Shown one piece after another: positions 21,101-26,466 of a stretch of 64,000 nt of DNA (position 1 is its first letter; each line of letters begins with the position of its first letter). Made by a program: the position numbers and the translations under genes. Below the pieces are notes generated by a model, which ran no database searches, was not told where the DNA came from, and was given only the letters and a program-made list of their open reading frames with translations. The stretch is from Bedellia somnulentella (lineage: Eukaryota; Arthropoda; Insecta; Lepidoptera; Bedelliidae), in NCBI GenBank assembly GCA_963576735.1, contig OY755178.1, positions 16,802,001 to 16,866,000 of the forward strand, read 5' to 3'.

Positions 21101-21786
21101 ATATAAGGTCAACTCACTCGCACGCAACGAAGTTTCACTCACACAAAACGGCGATTCACTAGCTAACATAATGGTGTCTCACTCGCTCACATAAGTCGTT
21201 ATATGTGTGTCTTACTCAGATATGGATAGATCCTACGTAATGGAATCAGAGTATTTTTGGAAAAATTCGGGATAAAGCAAAAAAACCAGGAAAACAATTT
21301 TTTAGCGCCATCTCTGATACATAGCATAGCATAGCATGTACTAAAATGAAAGTATTATATTAGTAGATATATAATATTACGGCGATAGGCCTGCCCCCTA
21401 TCACGTGAGTACACTGTCCATGCAAAACGTGGGTACTCTGAACACCAGGTGACAAAGTCACGTGATGTAGTGAAGAGTGAAGATGAAGTGTTAGTACCTC
21501 GCCAACCCCTTCGGGGATATTCGGCGTGAACGTTTATGATTATGTAATTATGTATATATATAATATTATAAATATCATATCTTTTTTCAGTCTCATCTCA
21601 CGATTGACCGCCACTCAAGCGATAATGCAATCTCACCTACACTCTGTAACAGGCAAGCGCAGTGTAGAAGAATGGGTCCACACTCTGGTCACCCCTTTAC
21701 TTCGTGATGTCATTTATATATACAATATTGCCTCAGAAAGGGTCAATTTGGAGGCAAGTGTAGTGCCCGTTAGTCCGGTTGCCTGA
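335..21786 (+). CDS. HEXD: Hexosaminidase D-like glycosidase (GH20), 3' six exons
   Basis: Join of 335-489, 1670-1782, 2069-2166, 3443-3557, 14172-14258 and 21591-21786, ending in TGA. All introns are GT-AG and every phase matches. The family hydrolyses terminal N-acetyl-galactosamine or glucosamine and is mostly nucleo-cytoplasmic; this is established for vertebrate HEXD and inferred here. The recognisable C-terminal half of the GH20 barrel includes VWVASAYKGANGSS followed by GIVLTGWSRYDHFATLCEL, whose tryptophan belongs to the sugar pocket. The catalytic Asp-Glu pair must be encoded upstream of the window. The last exon gives a basic or helical C-terminus ending SPVA. Introns 4 and 5 are swollen to about 10.6 and 7.3 kb by nested transposons. 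A partial copy of the first exon lies at 727-828. The family assignment rests on remembered motifs, not on a search. Confidence 0.85.
497..726 (-). repeat. RTE-like LINE 3' end fragment
   Basis: Reverse orientation, with a (TACA)n tail at 497-505 and then sequence matching 26550-26760, including the segment encoding the LINE C-terminus. It fills exactly the space between two 109-bp direct repeats (388-496 and 727-835), so it looks like an old 5'-truncated retrotransposition with a very long target-site duplication. Its upstream edge supplies the AG at 725-726. Confidence 0.7.
727..828 (+). CDS. HEXD: Duplicated tail of HEXD exon a, possible in-frame cassette exon
   Basis: These 102 nt (34 codons) repeat 388-489 with eight substitutions, six of them synonymous, and no indel or stop. 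They keep the donor GTCAGTT at 829-835. An AG at 725-726 lies immediately upstream and comes from an RTE LINE fragment. Both ends are phase 0, so inclusion between exon a and the 1670 exon would keep the frame and repeat 34 residues, with E to K and M to I changes. It cannot replace exon a, because that needs a two-base codon completion. The acceptor has a poor pyrimidine tract, so it may never be spliced in. The sequence cannot decide this. Confidence 0.4.
829..1255 (+). other. HEXD intron, no recognised element
   Basis: AT-rich intron sequence between the duplicated exon and the minisatellite. No ORF, repeat family or RNA signal was recognised. Confidence 0.4.
1256..1630. repeat. 62-bp minisatellite, about six copies
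   Basis: Direct tandem repeats with a constant 62-bp period. Each unit holds ATATATATTATGTATGTATC, then TTCTACTGAAATTACCAAGA, then ACATTAAGTCAAATTTTT. Units differ by single bases such as AACATT versus AATATT. The array ends about 40 bp before HEXD exon b. Confidence 0.9.
1670..1782 (+). CDS. HEXD: HEXD exon b
   Basis: Acceptor CTTACAG ends at 1669 and donor GTATGT starts at 1783. It begins at phase 0 and ends with two bases. It encodes IVSPVQRYVSNHVAWMKEMY, then NNASQINFCGIVLTGWS; the final AG joins A of the next exon to give Arg. Confidence 0.87.
1792..2014 (-). repeat. Family M copy
   Basis: The tail (ACATACATAC) begins about 10 bp after the exon b donor. The head ends AAGCCGACACTACACG. 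It lies in the short intron between exons b and c. Confidence 0.85.
2069..2166 (+). CDS. HEXD: HEXD exon c
   Basis: Acceptor TTTCAG ends at 2068 and donor GTGAGT starts at 2167. It encodes YDHFATLCELTPVSLPCLAS followed by CLKTLTRNILDN, and ends with one base that joins GC of the next exon (Gly). Confidence 0.87.
2415..2570 (+). repeat. LINE 3'-tail-like repeat with (TATTC)n end
   Basis: Contains CCAAAGGTTGTCTGGAAGAG, GATAAGACCGCC and GTGCAATAAAGAG, then TATTC repeats. Related copies are at 26150-26220 (-), 32265-32340 plus 32560-32585 (+) and 47215-47345 (+). This looks like a common lepidopteran non-LTR 3' end, carrying an AATAAA signal. The parent family was not identified. Confidence 0.6.
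2613..2835 (+). repeat. Family M copy
   Basis: Variant head GTGTGGTGCCGGCTTAGAAT and a short TGTATGTATG tail. Forms an inverted, tail-to-tail pair with 2951-3184. Confidence 0.8.
2951..3184 (-). repeat. Family M copy
   Basis: The tail TACATACATACATACA faces the preceding copy 115 bp away. The two could fold into a hairpin in HEXD pre-mRNA. Confidence 0.85.
3443..3557 (+). CDS. HEXD: HEXD exon d
   Basis: Acceptor CCACCAG ends at 3442 and donor GTGAGT starts at 3558. It encodes VVLENLPSSEWPGEDVARAI followed by QKFVDLRDQCYNLIHGD. It ends with TC, which joins A of the next exon to give Ser across a 10.6-kb intron. Confidence 0.85.
3830..4072 (+). repeat. SINE S3, 5' part (tRNA-derived)
   Basis: The tRNA-like head GCCTCCGTGGTGTCGCGG carries an A box, followed by the B box GGTTCGATCCCC. 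The body runs to CCAACCCGCAATT, and the missing 3' part resumes at 13977. A full-length S3 copy lies at 51482-51822 (-), which fixes the break point. Confidence 0.8.
4783..7656 (-). CDS. LINE A ORF2: AP endonuclease plus reverse transcriptase
   Basis: One uninterrupted frame of about 957 codons. The first in-frame ATG is at 7479, but the endonuclease N-terminus (VHQNIQSLS, LCLTEHW) is encoded upstream, so translation must begin between about 7656 and 7610, overlapping the ORF1 end at 7629. Endonuclease motifs are CGDFNVDLL near 7180 and SDHKG near 7000. RT motifs are the template-grip PISILPVLSKVFEKI, CDLTKAFD (motif A), GVPQGSILGPLLF, and FADD (motif C) near 5610. The C-terminal LYVDINGT and ILLWGKAADVHKVFVLQKRA blocks are typical of CR1/Jockey-like proteins. 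It acts in target-primed reverse transcription. No stop or frameshift, so a fairly young copy. Confidence 0.9.
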   Translation of the reverse strand, partial: CICKFSFKLGSKTKEKAYISLVHQNIQSLSCKLLELELFINKYNAKILCLTEHWLKAEQMNFSLKNYTVGSCFNRESIMCGGSMILLYVDIKFKERKDICRLSVEQHVEISCIELSKYIILCVYRPPKGNYDIFEAAMEDALGMASRSSREVVVCGDFNVDLLGEGLVKERILTFFQSFNLLNVFNEPTRITSTSATCLDNIYCNCDYSGHFLFDCITSDHKGQFINLEFTIEKKKSIVCRQITEKKLSLFENNIRSSISPPMRSSESLENCLSFINELKTEFNKIFKTKVILCNTKCSFAEWATAGIRISRDHLYNIYREKSYNFNQDFIIYVRNYSKIFKKVCGEAKSRCIKHKIMNSSNKSKTVWKIINSETGKLKSPHDLNLLLDNELIQSKSQIADIFENHFINTPTQTTEKLNSCPQKALELLEQNVTKTTAQFSFKYVDNNDIIKNFKTINLKKTEDITGMSVFVINRIINIIAPHLTILFNKCIDIGEFPDCMKLSRLIPLHKSGDSQDFTNYRPISILPVLSKVFEKIMSNQMLSYFNNHNIFHDEQYGFTKGRSTVDAGVSLMKHIFNSWENSRDALGIFCDLTKAFDCVKKEIALIKLKYYGFDEQALKLMASYLHKRTLKVDINGTTSEGSEIEMGVPQGSILGPLLFLIYINDLPFMVQKYSEIVMFADDTSLIFNVARSSTSLDDVNKAISLVLHWFTVNNLVLNAKKTKCIKFTLPNVRQVDNNIVIDSEKVELVKETKFLGIIIDSKLQWGPHILTLSKRLSSAAYAVRKIREIADVETARIVYFSYFHSIMSYGILLWGKAADVHKVFVLQKRAIRSIYMLRSRYSLREKFKDIGILTVPCQYIFENLMYAKKNIGQFSKVSDRHTVNTRNKEKLNVPKWRLNKVSNSFMGLSLKMFNKLPSDILELPVASFKKAIKAMLLKKSYYSVQDFLNDKDPTRT
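7629..13874 (-). CDS. LINE A ORF1 with esterase-like domain, split by LINE B
   Basis: Two segments, 13261-13874 and 7629-8010, stay in one frame when the inserted LINE B and one copy of the 4-5 bp duplication are ignored (996 nt, 331 aa from the ATG at 13872-13874). The first segment has a leucine-rich coiled coil (about residues 20-100) and then FSDSLGVNIG and LVILIGSSN. These resemble blocks I and III of SGNH hydrolases, with Ser in place of the usual Gly of GDS. The second segment is basic and Asn/Ile-rich. ORF1 proteins bind the element RNA; the esterase role is unproven. It was intact when LINE B landed, and the interruption now destroys it. Confidence 0.7.
8015..8871 (+). promoter_or_regulatory. 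LINE B 5' UTR, expected internal promoter
   Basis: Non-coding 5' region upstream of the ORF1 ATG. CR1/Jockey-type LINEs usually carry an internal pol II promoter here. No specific initiator was identified, so the promoter role is inferred only from position. Confidence 0.35.
8872..10047 (+). CDS. LINE B ORF1: PHD finger, coiled coil, RRM-like nucleic-acid binding
   Basis: 391 aa from an ATG. Residues 5-55 form a C4HC3 PHD-type finger (C5, C8, C20, C23, H28, C31, C52, C55). A coiled coil spans about residues 95-175 (LESEITQLKSI and TILERENNQLKDS). From about 223 an RRM-like fold begins (RYIVVYGLWEY), continuing through EEMQRIGKFGTKRPLKIEF and a basic region, and then a low-complexity polar C-terminus. 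This protein coats LINE RNA as a chaperone; the PHD finger could bind chromatin or target protein, which is not shown. Its end overlaps the open frame of ORF2. Confidence 0.88.
   Translation: MSKICCACQAHINVGERIKCCSCKSIYHNECLGITKKKFIEDSQYYDCSWQCPDCLNITKRKKNDSTPVRGHSIASSISRESDQSILGDTLLENGEHNSDMLSELRAIRLQMDTMIKKQEDRDNVLNETLKSLQSSFANVNLRCDALESEITQLKSITKQNLERITILERENNQLKDSQHLKGIVTSKEPVEDPQKSNKPTTSSLVKDEQGFTQSRALKTENDRYIVVYGLWEYTNETDFQLHERVVNMFYDITGIDVTGYIEEMQRIGKFGTKRPLKIEFLSKRLARQLMIFSKLFRGTGLWLAKLLDDKQLEERKLQIIKRRSTIQRDARPPNRSFQPRDEFVNPTDTQQLTLRDRRLNEIEPKSSRNQPFHPPQQENDKRKNNCSFRH
10025..12967 (+). CDS. LINE B ORF2: AP endonuclease plus reverse transcriptase
   Basis: About 980 codons without a stop, overlapping the last codons of ORF1. 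No ATG precedes the first endonuclease block (LFQNVQSLKTKLHL, near 10055), so translation may use reinitiation or a non-AUG start. Endonuclease motifs are FTETW, GGDLNVDF (near 10485) and SDHKGVFV (near 10680). RT motifs are PIAMLSSFSKVIE, LDMSKAYN (motif A, with Asn where Asp is common), SIPQGSVLG and YADD near 12125. The C-terminal SYGIILWGNSTDIHNLFVMQ block matches that of LINE A and of the fragment at 58885-59382. Function: target-primed reverse transcription. Confidence 0.9.
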   Translation, partial: TIVPFVINNLTILFQNVQSLKTKLHLVENIADDFNLSILCFTETWITDKKSELLNIEGYNLASCFCRKSREGGGVGIFVKECIEYIECEDIIELSIEYILEISAISISRYNLIIIVLYWPNSKREVNTVTNQLINLLNLIKVKYSKKHIIIGGDLNVDFMSKKKLCLEMINLFKTCNFEQKVKEHTRISKTCASCLDMIFTNFDISKVNHIEVRELGLSDHKGVFVSMKQPSQTSKKYFLTEKRSFTIQNMTRFKNELQKIDWDKQLKSYNNIDNNYEIFNNILTEILNKTIARIICKVKINQNKKSWLTNGIKISCRNKRNLKILTLHTNSKIIHDHYKKYGKYLKNVVRASKQKQFIQKMNKAQNKNKCMWDIVKEKTNKKTKRERKNMLLKINNETIEDPQKISNVMNKYFTSLGNPDNSKEKVLIADKIPKTAQPSVKSCPRNVSSMYLSPTNSSEVRNIIKSLKNKVSFGSDEFPPLLVKFCKYELSEPLTKLINQSFAEAKFPDLLKETITKPIPKTNKTDEPHHYRPIAMLSSFSKVIETAMSNRLIKFCDKFNILSNNQFGFRKNRSTTFALYTLTGKILNIINNRKHAVALMLDMSKAYNKVFHPKLLKKLHDIGVRGPAYQWFLSYLKNRLQSVEIEYFNEEENTLSRVRSNKLTSNYSIPQGSVLGCILFLLYINDLPLNIPVTTDSIIYADDINLIFSVKDHNDLNQKVQNTLSCLTNWLNDNNLELNVSKTKLMQFRPHQKRPLNTSDIAFENCKLKSFNTCKILGIEMDTSLSWKEHVAKITSKLSKFTYALYELKISTDLKTAKSVYYAYANSWLSYGIILWGNSTDIHNLFVMQKKCIRILVNIRQRESCRPHFIKQEILTLPSLYILEMCKFVRMHKDLFPQAKDFYIQPRNLRHQNRLELPSTTLHLVSSNTHHMAIKIYNKLPSHLKNIESDNVFIKNLKGYLITNCFYSTREFLDNKVLM
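13977..14090 (+). repeat. SINE S3, 3' part
   Basis: Resumes S3 at AATTGGCCAGCGTGGTGGAC and ends CATATATGGGCTGTGAGAGT, next to the last part of the HEXD intron. Together with 3830-4072 it makes a near-complete SINE. Confidence 0.75.
14172..14258 (+). CDS. HEXD: HEXD exon e
   Basis: Acceptor ATTACAG ends at 14171 and donor GTAAGT starts at 14259. It encodes VSTWLNQWQVERGYTNPLHL followed by EGILTQSQ. The exon sits between the nested LINE complex and a dense SINE/Helitron region. Its phase fits both neighbours. Confidence 0.82.
14345..14601 (-). repeat. Family M copy, divergent tail
   Basis: Carries an AATAATAATAG insertion near the 3' stem-loop. Lies head-to-head with 14667-14915. Confidence 0.8.
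14667..14915 (+). repeat. Family M copy
   Basis: Variant head GTGTAGTGCCGGCTTAGAAT and a good (TATG)n tail that abuts the Helitron start. Forms an inverted pair with the preceding copy in HEXD intron 5. Confidence 0.85.
14939..15937 (+). mobile_element. Non-autonomous Helitron
   Basis: Starts A|TCTATATCTATATCTATAC and ends in CTAG|T at 15934-15937, with the GC-rich end CCCGTGCGAAGCTGGGACG upstream. Helitrons insert between A and T with TC...CTRR ends. It contains a TGTC microsatellite (15062-15115) and no convincing Rep/helicase coding region. The open frame at 15044-15283 reads through the microsatellite. Confidence 0.75.
15062..15115. repeat. (TGTC)n microsatellite
   Basis: About eleven TGTC units inside the Helitron. 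Shorter versions near 33135 (also in a Helitron) and at 31747-31763 (reverse) suggest the microsatellite travels with Helitrons. Confidence 0.85.
16072..16150 (+). repeat. S4 SINE remnant
   Basis: Contains GATCGCGGGTTCGATCCCCG followed by TGTCGAAAATTTTCTTTCC, the same sequence as the right arms of the S4 elements near 45165 and 60560. Confidence 0.6.
16245..16554 (+). repeat. SINE S2, 5' part (tRNA-derived)
   Basis: The head CCGTGATAGCCCAGTGGGTA has an A box and GTTCAAATCC a B box, followed by the family body (CATCGTGAGGAAACCCACAT, CCTGCCCCCTATCACGTGAG). It is interrupted by the copia element after GAAGTATTAG and resumes at 21037. Confidence 0.85.
16555..16711 (-). repeat. Copia 3' LTR
   Basis: 157 bp, TG...CA in plus-strand text (TGATAGATTTTAAATAAAAC to AGTATTTAACA). 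No difference seen from 20880-21036. Confidence 0.95.
17102..20734 (-). CDS. Copia gag-pol polyprotein, C-terminally frameshifted
   Basis: 1,210 aa in copia order: gag, CX2CX4HX4C zinc knuckle (residues 197-210) followed by an RGR-rich basic stretch, protease with FVVDSGATHH (Asp271), integrase with its HHCC region (IWHERLGHLN, CDAC) and HSDVVGP start, RT with YVDD near residue 957, and RNase H. The usual coding region continues about 60 codons further (to about 16924) in another frame. One extra base in the A5 run at 17104-17108 creates the stop at 17102-17104 and cuts off the end of RNase H. With identical LTRs, this is a very recent lesion, programmed slippage, or a sequencing error. The integrase-RT linker is Asn/Glu-rich. 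Confidence 0.93.
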   Translation of the reverse strand: MASTASSNTFVFPKLGEGISFSNWKFRMKLILEEKGLVLLNTVTSEQEKSSDAKAKSLIVSCVNDSHLESLKMCRTAAEMMQKLENILERKSSFKRLILKKKLLSMKYTSNGKMQEHIQNFDAVINELESCGCKMEEDDKICHLLLTLPSEYDIVIATIESIDDLKMDLVKSKLYDAELKLKEKGNDSVDGTCFITCYNCHKLGHKSFECPNNRGNHRGRYRGRFKGRVRRRGFQRAQLTEAEETNMIFVAEGEAQVSEEENKNEINFVVDSGATHHFVQEKNQKYMTNITELDTTMYIKIANGQILESNKKGILRVSCQNYKISIEALIVKGLSHNLLSVSKLMEKGYDILFKEGKLKIFKGNNKIFGEKIGKLYVLKFEMIKYKNIENCNKANVSNNIWHERLGHLNRKSLKLMNLPCSEDMCDACMRNKSTRLPFKPILRRETKQVGELIHSDVVGPMRTETQEGYRYFQTILDDYSHFCQTYLLRNKSEAANNLKNYINNLERQRAIKVKRIRCDNGGEYTSNVLKQFCTEKGIQIEYTLPYSPQSNGKSERMNRTIFDKARTILEESNLPRKLWGHAVLTATFLINRCPSKAINNEIPTKLFGSEMMLNRLKPFGCKGWMVILPRQDKLNPRAKEVRLVGYTRNAYKVWDPLTDTVSLTRDIRFDESDNRYNPKKTNEDKNYYYQFEENETGKEIETKNKENITNNTENNEENVTNNTGNENQKENEEDQNEKRTDNQEKPTTRSGREIKKPNYIKDYELYEAYCLISIDEEPQDYQEAIKKGWKEAIENELKAHAKMNTWTITDLPADKKAIEAKWVFKLKENNIKKARLVAKGFQIKEPDDFGKNYAPVARSSTVRTFLAHAVHKGWSIRQLDVPTAFLNGNLDSEIYIKPPEGVEVANNKVLKLNRGLYGLKESPKVWNQRFNEYMEEKEFKRSQNDFCLYIGNNTWLLIYVDDILITGCEENIEKIVKDLKQEFQVKDFGSPKNFLGMEIERVENSMKITQKRQIDKMLEKFNMTQCNGTLTPLTKGYQFDNTEDILENIPYRQLIGSLLYVSTTSRPDISFSTAYLSQYLEKPSQSLWIQAKRILRYLKATADQGLVYERGNKECLETYSDSDWAGNSTDRKSVSGSVTMYNGNVVSWFSRKQPCVALSTVEAEYVAAATSVCELLYVKGLYCDFNGQNSEVKCVLYMDNKGAIQLAKSF
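20880..21036 (-). repeat. Copia 5' LTR
   Basis: 157 bp, identical by eye to the other LTR. The presumed primer-binding region lies at about 20860-20879. A match to a specific tRNA was not established. Confidence 0.95.
21037..21095 (+). repeat. SINE S2, 3' part
   Basis: Completes the copy begun at 16245: AACCCCTTCGGGGATATTCG, then GCGTGAACG and a TTTATG tail. Confidence 0.85.
21096..21379 (+). other. HEXD intron, unassigned
   Basis: Contains CTCACTCGC-rich sequence with an ACGGCGATT motif resembling the SINE S2 body, and GCATAGCATAGCATAG near 21322. No clear element was recognised. Confidence 0.3.
21380..21545 (+). repeat. SINE S2, 3' half
   Basis: Starts GGCGATAGGCCTGCCCCCTA and ends GGCGTGAACGTTTATGATTA. 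It lacks the GTTCAGAAG block of the longer copies. Confidence 0.8.
21591..21786 (+). CDS. HEXD: HEXD terminal exon
   Basis: Acceptor CTTTTTTCAG ends at 21590. The first T completes ACT (Thr). It encodes LISRLTATQAIMQSHLHSVT, then GKRSVEEWVHTLVTPLLRDV, and ends in SVVPVSPVA with stop TGA at 21784-21786. A truncated SINE (21380-21545) ends only about 45 bp before the exon, so the branch point may lie in or next to repeat DNA. Confidence 0.85.
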
Positions 21787-23743
21787 GAACAGTAGATATT
21801 TTTTTGTGGAATTGAACCTGTGTAGGTTTTTTAAGTTTTAGATACTTAATAAGACAGAATAATTTTTTTAAATGTATTCTGTTAGTGCGTGAGAAGAAAG
21901 GTTGGTAAATATATGGAATATTGTATAAAAAACATAGCGCCATCTAGTGAAATTATTTAAAACGTGTAATTTACTCATGGACATAGCCGGCTCTCATTAA
22001 TTTAAAATATTTTAAATTTAATTAAAAAATTTGACCGCCCTATTGCAAATTAAACTAAAATTAGTACTACTGATTAGTAAATTTTGTTGGAAGTTACCAC
22101 TGTCTTATTAAGTAAAACATTATATTTTTAAACATACGTACATCAGTATTATAGGTACATTAATTTTATTTCGAAGTTCCTAAGAACCTTGTTTTTACAT
22201 AAATGATTGCGTAAATCCGTATGATTTGATTATAGTTCCTAACGTGAATACTATGGCCTAATATCCTATTTATTTTGCTTCGAAATGTTTCAAGTATTTT
22301 TCATATGTTGAATATTATGAAGGAAATGGTAATATGTTAACAGAGCAATTATTTTCTTCGATATTTAAGAGTGGTGCCATAGAGGAAAACAGAGTGAATA
22401 AAGTGGTGTACAGGGAATATGTCTTTTTTGTAATATTATGCCGTTTAGACGACAAAAGGTACAAAGAAGGCATATATGTTAAACTGTAGTTTGTGTTCTT
22501 ATAAAGATTGATTAAGATCTCAGTGACTTTTTTTTGATTGGATAATTAAATAATTTGGATTTTTAAAGTGCATTTTTAAGAATCTTAGGTGGGAATTAAG
22601 GAGAGAAGGTGAGAGTTATCATCTATATCATGATATCATAGTATATCATTAAAACTATGGTATTCTTATTTTGGTATGATTGTCAAAATCAGATACTCAT
22701 ACCTATTTCTAATATAAATTCTGTGGCATAAAAAATATATAACAAAGCTATAGTTCGTTCGAATGGTGGTATATTTCTGTGAATTGATAATGTCGTTAAA
22801 TAAAAAGTTATATTTAAATATGAAAATATAACATATCTTATTGTAATCTGATTGAATATAGATATTTTGATAAAATTAAGCATAACAGTAAATTACTCTT
22901 ACAAGCCTTTTCACTCCTGGTATTTCCCTTGGATTATTCAACATATTTAATGTGCCAAATTCAATGTTTTAACGTAATTATCGAACGAATGTATATGAAT
23001 AGTTTTGTAAGTGAATGTTAGAATAATTATTGATCTCAAAACCCTGCTGTTCTCTACATGTGATGTTTCCAAAACCAAAGGCTTATGTCAGTTGCAGAGC
23101 TATTCTAGTCATTTCAATGTGAATTTCTATTTTAGTTTATAATAAAAGCTTATTGACATATATCAAAATTCTTAATTTCTTCAGTTAAGTTGTCTGAAAA
23201 ATGCGATTTTACAAAAAAAAATATCGATACAATACCAAATGACAAAAACTTGCACAATTTAGTTCGTAATCAATCAATATTTTAATTAAAACTGTCAATT
23301 CCCTTTTGATTACGATTAAAAATTTTCTGATATTAATATGATTTAAGTAGTAGTTTTAGGAAATTGTTGTTTAGATGTTTAAATGAAATATGAATGTCAA
23401 TCAATGTTATATGTTTTTGTCTATACTAATCTTAAAAGAACTAATATAATATTCAAATCTAAAATGATTCTATGGACTTTAAACTAACGGCTTTTTGACT
23501 TAGGATGGTTCAAGAGAAAGATTGAATGTTACAGGAAATAAGAATGGAATGGGAAAAAAATGCAACCATCCTTAAAATAAGGAATAAAATTCCAGATTTT
23601 AAAACAAGTTAAAAAGTAATTGTAAACTTATTCCCCTTAACAGGGTGCTCTTTGGTGTTAAATGTTAGGATATACTATTTTCCATATTAAATTATACATG
23701 TTTTTATTTTATAGTGATGTTGTTTACATCTTTACGAATCTAT
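21787..23743 (+). other. HEXD 3' UTR and intergenic DNA
   Basis: AT-rich DNA with no coding signal or recognised repeat. Candidate polyadenylation signals AATAAA lie at 22397-22402, 22799-22804 and 23141-23146. Which one is used cannot be told from sequence. Confidence 0.35.
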
Positions 23744-24415
23744 ATGTTTACTTTAATAAATGTTAGCAAGTAATCGAGAGTTTTATTTGTCTCTGATATT
23801 ACTAAGTTGCTCCCTCACCGGGAACATTTACGTGTGTTTCAAAATTATAGATTTGTGTTTGAACATTACATTACGTAATACCCTGACTGACGAGCCTTTG
23901 TGTGTAATTCATACAATCATTCATATAACTAGGTGGGCATTAATGCTTTGCGATGCCAAATTGGAGCGAAGTGGCCAACGATTGTCTAGTACTCGCTAGG
24001 GCTAGCAAGTTGACTTACATGGGAAACTTTCATGGGTGATTATTCGTCAATGGTAACATCTATCTAAATTTTCTCTTCGTTAAAACCTTGTCCTTGATGT
24101 CTTGAACCATCGTGCAAAATTTAGCTGCGATCGGATCAACCGTTTAGGAGGAGTTCTGTGACAAGCCTAATGCAAAAGTAGGGGGTAAATGGTATCTTTA
24201 TGTTTACTTAAATAAATGTTAGCAAATAATTGTGAGCTTTTTTTATCTGATATAATTAAGGTGCTCCCTCACCGGGAACGGGAACATTTACGTGTACTGC
24301 AAAATTATAGATTCGTCTTTGAGCATTACATTACAATAATACATCCCTGAATGACGAGGTTTTGTGTGTAATTCATACAATCATACACATCACAAGGTGC
24401 GCAGTGTAATGCTCG
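23744..24415. repeat. Diverged direct repeat, about 210 bp, 455-bp spacing
   Basis: 23744-23955 and 24199-24415 share TTGCTCCCTCACCGGGAAC-like blocks, ATTTACGTGT, GAGCATTACATTAC and TGTGTGTAATTCATACAATC. The second copy has a GGGAAC duplication. No ORF spans them. Origin unknown. Confidence 0.7.
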
Positions 24416-24715
24416 GTTCTCCTCCTTCACTGATGTAATGCTCAAATCTGTAACGTTACATTACACGAGAATGCCCCTAGTGAGGGAACACCTTTAGGTT
24501 CTTTGATAATAATATACTAAGAAGTACCACTACCACCTTCTTCTCCTTTAATTTATATAATTATTAGAATCATTACGACGATCCCTGATTTTAATTATCT
24601 TCCTGTTTCAATTTGCATACGCCTGTCTTACTTTGAGTTGTCGCATATCTCGTTTTGAAATTTTAGCGGAAATTATATGAATGATGAATAATGTTGACAG
24701 ATCATTAGTTTTGTC

Positions 24716-24954
24716 TTACATATACTCACGGCTATAAATCCCTAGAAGGGGTAGCCAGAGCTAAGGAAATAGAAATTCCTCAGCCACTATTGGAAGTTGC
24801 GTGGGGAAAAGATGGCAAAATAAAGGGTGTTGGTGATGGGTCTCCAACCGCATCGCCCAATGTTCCCTTAAAAGCCCCAATCCCGTTAGTCGCCTCTTAC
24901 ATACACCCACCGGAAGAAATGGGGTAGCGCTATTCTAAGCTGGCACTACACAGC
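24716..24954 (-). repeat. Family M copy
   Basis: Near-complete, with a very short tail (ACATATACTCACGG). Head AAGCTGGCACTACACAGC. Confidence 0.85.
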
Positions 24955-25069
24955 GATACTTACAATATAATAGATAAAAAAACTCTTTACAGTCCTTTTT
25001 ATTCACAGAAATTATGTTCCGCTGTTCCTTACATTGTCAATTATATCGCTGTATATGCTATATATACTA

Positions 25070-25182
25070 ACTATCCCATTTCTACCCGTGTTCGTAATAG
25101 GCGACTTAGGGTATTGGCGAATTTTAAGTGATGGTTGGGCGATGCGGTTGCAGACCCACCACCAACAACTTTAGCCTTAATA
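25070..25182 (+). repeat. Family M fragment
   Basis: Middle part only, from CCCATTTCTACCCGTG to CACCAACAACTTTA. Cut at the start of the LINE A-like copy. Confidence 0.65.
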
Positions 25183-25183
25183 A

Positions 25184-26035
25184 AGTAAGTAACTCCTTTA
25201 TGGGACTATCCCTGAAAATGTTCAACAAACTTCCTTCTGACATATTGGAATTGCCTGTCTTTTAAAAAGGCAATTAAAGCCATGCTTTTAAAGAAATCTT
25301 ACTACAGTGTTCAAGATTTTTTAAAAGACAAGGACGCAACGCGCACATGACCATGTCCGTTAAGCTATAAATCTTCCCTCGTTATTCCTAGGAATAATTG
25401 TCTGGTGAGGATTTTTCTTTTCACGTTATGGGATTGGTTTTTTGTGATGGACAATTTATTTTAATTATGTCAAACAAGCGTTTGGTTTGGTCGCATAGAA
25501 AATCTTTTATAAAGTAAAAACATGTTTATAAACTGAAATTGTACAAGCCATATTTTGGAAAAATTTAAAAATGTGAATGTAAAGAGTTTATTTGTTGCTT
25601 CTTCTCTGCTCTCTCTCTCTCTTCTCTTTTGCTGTGTAGTGTCGGCTTGGAATAGCACTACCCCACTTCTTCCGGTGGGTGTACGTAAAAGGCGACTAAC
25701 GGTATTGGGGCTCGTAAGAGATTTTTGGGCGATGCGGTTGGAGACCCATCACCAAGAACCTTTATTTCACCATCTATTCCCCATGCACCTTCCAAAAGTG
25801 GCTGAGGAATTTCTAATTCCTTAGCTCTGGCTACCCCTTTCTTGGGATTTATAGCCGTGAGTATATTTGAGTTTAGTGAGTTTATTAGCATGAAAAAATG
25901 TATGTATGTATGTTATTCTCTTTACGAACACCTTCCAAACCAGCGGATTAATGATAAATTAAAAATTTTGACGTTCAAAAAATGTTAGTATTTAACTTTA
26001 TTTTGAAAAATAAACTTATTGACTTTTTTTTTGAC
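25184..26035 (+). pseudogene. 5'-truncated LINE A copy, split by a family M copy
   Basis: 25184-25630 and 25913-26035 match the complement of 4398-5020: the last part of ORF2 (GACTATCCCTGAAAATGTTC), the 3' UTR and the GAAAAATAAAC end. A 5-nt deletion after GAATTGCCTG breaks the frame. The family M insertion lies in the 3' UTR. Confidence 0.85.
25631..25912 (+). repeat. Family M copy inside a LINE A-type 3' UTR
   Basis: Full copy with a lengthened end (GAGTTTAGTGAGTTTATTAG) before the TATG tail. It post-dates the LINE fragment. Confidence 0.85.
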
Positions 26036-26052
26036 AACTTTTATATTTAAAA

Positions 26053-26133
26053 AAATCCCCACTCAACTTCCGAAAGTGGCTGAGGAATTTCTTATTCTAG
26101 GTATTTATAGCCGTGAGTATATGTATGTAGGTA
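26053..26133 (+). repeat. Family M 3' fragment
   Basis: Covers CCCACTCAACTTCCGAAAGT through GCCGTGAGTATATGTATG only. Confidence 0.7.
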
Positions 26134-26149
26134 CATTATGTTCCTAAAT

Positions 26150-26220
26150 AGAAGAAAAATTGGCGGTCTTATTACTTCAAGCGATATCTTCCAAACAACC
26201 TGTATGGTAAGGTCGGGAAA
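26150..26220 (-). repeat. LINE 3'-tail-like repeat
   Basis: Complement contains GTTTGGAAGATATCGCTTGA and ATAAGACCGCC, matching 2415-2480. Confidence 0.55.
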
Positions 26221-26334
26221 TTAATATAAAAGAAATGATTTTCCGTCGTGACATACAGCCAATCAGTTATATATTTTAATTCTACGATCACCATTACTAC
26301 GTCAATACCTTTGATGTCCTATGCGTTCAGGAGG

Positions 26335-26466
26335 CCTAGCACGAACGCTATTTTATCGGTAGGATATAGGTTAGAATGAGATGACAGTATACGATACTAA
26401 GTAAGTGCGTAAGAGATGGTTGTTTTATACCACGCGATATCTAGTTAAAAGGTCGCTCGTACTAGC
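26335..26466. mobile_element. MITE-A copy (diverged)
   Basis: TIRs are degraded (CTAGCACGAACG and GCTCGTACTAG). The core TACGATACTAAGTAAGTGCG is present. Confidence 0.75.
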
